A stretch of DNA of 7,973 nucleotides from Pseudomonadota bacterium (GTDB lineage Bacteria > Pseudomonadota > Gammaproteobacteria > Halothiobacillales > Halothiobacillaceae), in contig JAJYPA010000368.1 in the NCBI GenBank assembly GCA_021795795.1, positions 1 through 7,973 of the forward strand, written 5' to 3'. The notes below the pieces were generated by a model. That model was given only the letters and a program-made list of their open reading frames with translations. It made no database searches and was not told the origin of the DNA. Position numbers and translations under genes: made by a program. Below, piece after piece: positions 6,085 through 7,973 of this stretch (positions are counted from its first letter, which is position 1; the number at the start of each line of letters is the position of its first letter).

Positions 6085-6261
6085 TTAGATATCCAGCATC
6101 TCCTGATATTCAATGGGAAAGTTCCACAAAGGCGCTCGTGATAAAAACGCTCCATATGCCTAGTCTAAGCGTGGTGACCCGGAAGGTATCATAGGCTGCT
6201 CGTAGCCCCCCAACAGGAGGATGTCACGTTTTCCCCGTTGAGACCACCCCGGCGCCCGCAT
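6085..6261 (-). pseudogene. Possible gene remnant interrupted by one in-frame TAG
   Basis: On the minus strand one frame is open from 6312 down to 6085 except for a single TAG at 6160-6162. From the ATG at 6261 it reads through KRDILLLGGYEQPMIPSGSP to the TAG, then continues AYGAFLSRAPLWNFPIEY and ends EMLDI before TAA. The part after the TAG has amino-acid use that looks like a real protein C-terminus. Its end is 24 nt upstream of the small membrane protein gene, as in an operon. Against this, the upstream half lies in a very GC-rich patch, where long open frames arise by chance, and no family is recognised. A decayed gene, a sequencing error or chance are all possible. Confidence 0.22.
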
Positions 6262-6302
6262 GCCCGTGACCGCCGCTGGCACGGCGCCGCACCGGCGCCC
6301 GC
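6249..6302. repeat. GC-rich patch with an 11-bp direct repeat
   Basis: CCGGCGCCCGC occurs at 6249-6259 and again at 6292-6302, 43 bp apart; a related CGGCGCC lies between them at 6282-6288. The stretch 6235-6312 is far richer in G and C than the AT-rich DNA that follows it (6315-6350 and 6395-6415). No terminal inverted repeats that would mark an insertion sequence are visible. Confidence 0.35.
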
Positions 6303-6321
6303 CGACCCACGGTCATTAACC

Positions 6322-6351
6322 TTGTTCAACCTGTCAGAATTAGTATATCAT
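6322..6351 (+). promoter_or_regulatory. Candidate promoter upstream of the tatA-like gene
   Basis: TATCAT (6346-6351) matches the -10 consensus at five of six positions. TTGTTC (6322-6327), 18 nt upstream, is a poor -35 that keeps only TTG. Transcription from here would give a leader of roughly 135 nt before the tatA-like start codon. Motif matching only. Confidence 0.22.
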
Positions 6352-6481
6352 GATCGATGGTTGGTGAATTTAGTGCATATGGCCAGCCAGGCATGACGTG
6401 TTAATAAAATTTAATGTTGGCGCTATTAGAGGAGTCGTTACCGGGTTGGATAAATCAGAGTAAGGGAATGAATCAGCCAGT

Positions 6482-6486
6482 GAGGA
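6482..6486 (+). promoter_or_regulatory. Ribosome binding site of the tatA-like gene
   Basis: GAGGA lies 7 nt before ATG 6494 and only 1 nt before ATG 6488, so translation should begin at 6494. This also gives the N-terminus usual for TatA, with the hydrophobic helix starting almost at once. Confidence 0.6.
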
Positions 6487-6493
6487 TATGACC

Positions 6494-6742
6494 ATGGATA
6501 TATTCAGTCTTCCACATTTGATTATTTTGTTGTTGATTGTTATGGCGCTTTTCGGGACATCAAAAATAAAGAATATAGGAGGGGATTTAGGCTCCGCCAT
6601 AAAAAGTTTCCGGCAGGCGATGAAGGAAGAGGAACAGCCGGGATCGCCAAAAGCGGGCGGACCGGTGACTAAGGCGCTCGAGCCCGGCACAGATGCAGAG
6701 ACAGGAGAGACCATCGCAAAAAGTCTTCATACCAAATCATAA
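6494..6742 (+). CDS. tatA: TatA/TatE-family twin-arginine translocase subunit
   Basis: An 82-residue protein with TatA architecture. A short N-terminal membrane helix (about 4-20, SLPHLIILLLIVMALF) carries a polar residue, His8, where other TatA proteins have a polar or aromatic one. The conserved Phe20-Gly21 hinge (FGTSKIKNIGGDLG) and an amphipathic helix (about 25-43, ending SFRQAM) follow, then an acidic Glu-Glu-Glu patch and an unstructured hydrophilic tail. The pattern matches E. coli TatA (FGTKKLGSIGSDLG) position by position; the short hinge and length fit TatA/E better than TatB. TatA oligomers form the pore through which folded, often cofactor-bearing proteins cross the inner membrane with TatBC. 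No tatB or tatC is nearby, so the main tat operon must be elsewhere and this may be an additional paralogue or a dispersed tatA. Confidence 0.87.
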   Translation: MDIFSLPHLIILLLIVMALFGTSKIKNIGGDLGSAIKSFRQAMKEEEQPGSPKAGGPVTKALEPGTDAETGETIAKSLHTKS

Positions 6743-7195
6743 CATAGTAGCTAAACGATATAATTCACTATGTGGGTGATCAGTGCAGGATACATGGGTC
6801 ACGCTTTGCCCTGCATTTAGTGGGTCATGATCTCTAGGCAGATTTAGGTTTCGCTGAATTTCAGGTGCCACAGGTTGCCAGCCTTCCAGCAGGTATACGC
6901 AGGGGCACGTCGGTAACAAATTGAGCGCGGTGACGGCAAGCCTCGCCCGAGTGCTGGCAAAAACATTCTCGAAGAGCGTTTTGCCAGCGATGCGCCTGCT
7001 AAGGGTGCGAACGGCGTGCCTCATCCGGTATTGAGGAGGGGCTGTTGCTTTTTAGTAAACAAGCGGTGACACTTCCTGCGCTAACACTACCGCCTCGGTA
7101 AAGACTGCTGGAGGAACACCCGGGCTGATAACGGGCCCCCTGCTGAAATCGGACAGGGCGACCGGTCAGGTTATAGGTTACCCACGGAATAATCC
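6743..7195. other. 453-nt stretch without a convincing gene
   Basis: The stretch lies between the tatA-like gene and the ClC gene. A minus-strand frame (7024 down to 6737) encodes 95 residues, but it has no ribosome binding site, overlaps the end of tatA and resembles no family. ACATAGT (6742-6748) and ACTATGT (6767-6773) are inverted copies with an 18-nt loop right at the tatA stop, but lack the T-run of an intrinsic terminator. A perfect 10-bp inverted repeat at 6953-6988 is listed separately. The part just before the ClC gene (7060-7170) is GC-rich with short possible stems, including GACCGGTC at 7160-7167. Confidence 0.45.
6953..6988. repeat. Perfect 10-bp inverted repeat with a structured spacer
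   Basis: GCTGGCAAAA (6953-6962) and TTTTGCCAGC (6979-6988) are exact reverse complements separated by 16 nt. The spacer itself holds CTC-GAA-GAG (6968-6976), which can form an inner 3-bp stem. The whole can fold as a hairpin or act as a bipartite binding site. Because the A/T part is on the inside and no T-run follows outside, it is not a standard terminator. Confidence 0.6.
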
Positions 7196-7973
7196 ATGGA
7201 AAATGAAAGGTTTGTCGTGAACCATATCGAATCTACTGATGAACAGGCACCTCAACATAGCTGGAAAAATATACTTGAACCGCCTGCAAAAGGTAAAAAC
7301 AAGGCGCGATACTTTATTACCCCTGTTATTATTGGAATCATTGTTGGGGTATTATCTCTAGTTTTTATTGATATAATGGATTTTTTTACGAGATTGTCTT
7401 TGGGTGTCGTTGCGCATTTCATCCCCCCGCGTTCGTCCGGTTTTGGCGGGGGTGTCCAGTCGCACTACACCTCCGCCCCGGGCTATCCTTTCATGATTCC
7501 TCTTGTCGAAGGAATAGCTGCGTTCATTTCCGGGGTGCTGTCCTACTTTATGATTAAAAATCCGGGGAGTCTTGGTGCCAACAAAGCGATTCGCGCTTAC
7601 CATGAGAACCCTGAATCCCTCACTTTAAAGGAGGCATTTACCACGCTTTTTACTTCAGCCATGGTTCTTGGCTCCGGCGGGCCTTCCGGCCGCGAGGGCG
7701 CGGTAAGCATGGTGGGCGGCAGCGTCGGCGTGTTCATTGCCAAGTTGCTCCGGCAAAAACCCCATGAAGTGCGCGAAGCTTTGGCTATAGGGGTCGGCGC
7801 CGGGCTGGGAGCCATGTTTAAGGCGCCTCTCGCGGGAGCAATCGCGAGTAGTGAAATATTTTTCAAGCACGATTTCGATATCGAAACGATCATCCCCGCG
7901 TTTGCCGCATCGGCTGCAGCTTACCTGGTGGTAGCCACCAAGGTAGGATTTTCGCCGCTGTTCCGCATAGGTG
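7196..7973 (+). CDS. ClC-family chloride channel or H+/Cl- antiporter (3' end beyond the window)
   Basis: The first 259 codons are present; ClC proteins are usually 400-600 residues. A polar N-terminus (1-39) precedes the first membrane helix (about 40-60). The signature GSGGPSGREGAVSMVGG spans 159-175 and contains Glu167, equivalent to the gating glutamate of the ClC motif G(K/R)EGP. A second family block, GAGLGAMFKAPLAGAIASSE, is at 201-220, followed by FKHDFDIETIIPAFAAS. Two features differ from the textbook family: the residue after GREG is Ala instead of Pro, and the first anion-binding motif (GSGIP-like) is replaced by GSLGANKAIRAYH at 124-136. The protein should move chloride or a related anion across the inner membrane. 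ATG 7196 has only a weak GGA upstream; GTG 7217 is an alternative start. Confidence 0.87.
   Translation, partial: MENERFVVNHIESTDEQAPQHSWKNILEPPAKGKNKARYFITPVIIGIIVGVLSLVFIDIMDFFTRLSLGVVAHFIPPRSSGFGGGVQSHYTSAPGYPFMIPLVEGIAAFISGVLSYFMIKNPGSLGANKAIRAYHENPESLTLKEAFTTLFTSAMVLGSGGPSGREGAVSMVGGSVGVFIAKLLRQKPHEVREALAIGVGAGLGAMFKAPLAGAIASSEIFFKHDFDIETIIPAFAASAAAYLVVATKVGFSPLFRIG

Noticed and set aside
6414..6491. 25-codon frame ending in an ATGA overlap with the first ATG near tatA, possible leader peptide
   Set aside because: No ribosome binding site precedes it, and the better tatA start is 6494, which removes the overlap.
6737..7024. 95-residue minus-strand open frame
   Set aside because: No ribosome binding site, it runs into the end of tatA, its second half has odd composition, and it contains the perfect inverted repeat. 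Kept only as a possibility.
1..7973. tRNA, rRNA, CRISPR array, prophage or complete insertion sequence
   Set aside because: No T-arm-like motifs in a cloverleaf context, no regularly spaced repeats, and no transposase or integrase motifs were seen on either strand.

Overview
The window looks like chromosomal DNA of a free-living proteobacterium. The main organism clue is a complete RegB/RegA (PrrBA/RoxSR-type) redox two-component pair. Together with roughly even base composition and several small envelope proteins, it would fit an Acidithiobacillus-like gammaproteobacterial/acidithiobacillial chemolithotroph, but that assignment is inference. No rRNA, tRNA, CRISPR array, intact insertion sequence or phage gene was found.

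Layout from left to right. Positions 1-146 hold the 3' end of a membrane protein gene, followed 14 nt later by an Rrf2-family regulator with the three cysteines of an iron-sulfur sensor (161-598). Next come an unrecognised secreted protein (713-1240) and a prolyl-4-hydroxylase-type 2-oxoglutarate/Fe(II) dioxygenase (1457-2098), both on the plus strand. Convergent to these, on the minus strand, lies the regB-regA operon (4006 down to 2157), whose two genes overlap by ATGA.

Upstream of regB is about 740 bp with no convincing gene but several inverted repeats. It separates regB from a plus-strand cluster made of a doubtful small ORF (4742-4936) and a protein with a signal peptide and one C-terminal membrane anchor (4954-5772). 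A small two-helix membrane protein (5833-6060) sits on the minus strand, preceded by a possible decayed reading frame interrupted by one TAG. A lone TatA-type translocase subunit (6494-6742) follows. A further 450 bp contains a perfect 10-bp inverted repeat but no convincing gene. The window ends inside a ClC-family chloride channel/transporter gene (7196 onward).

Functionally, the best-supported unit is RegBA, a quinone- and thiol-responsive switch controlling energy metabolism. The Rrf2 regulator (probably Fe-S) and the 2OG/Fe(II)/O2-dependent dioxygenase are also linked to iron, oxygen or redox state, so the left half has a redox/iron theme; their co-regulation is not shown by the sequence. 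The right half is dominated by envelope and membrane functions (TatA, ClC, anchored or secreted proteins). No clearly new multi-gene system can be demonstrated. The parts most worth a second look are the long dyad-bearing leader upstream of regB, the interrupted frame at 6085-6261, and the inverted repeat at 6953-6988.
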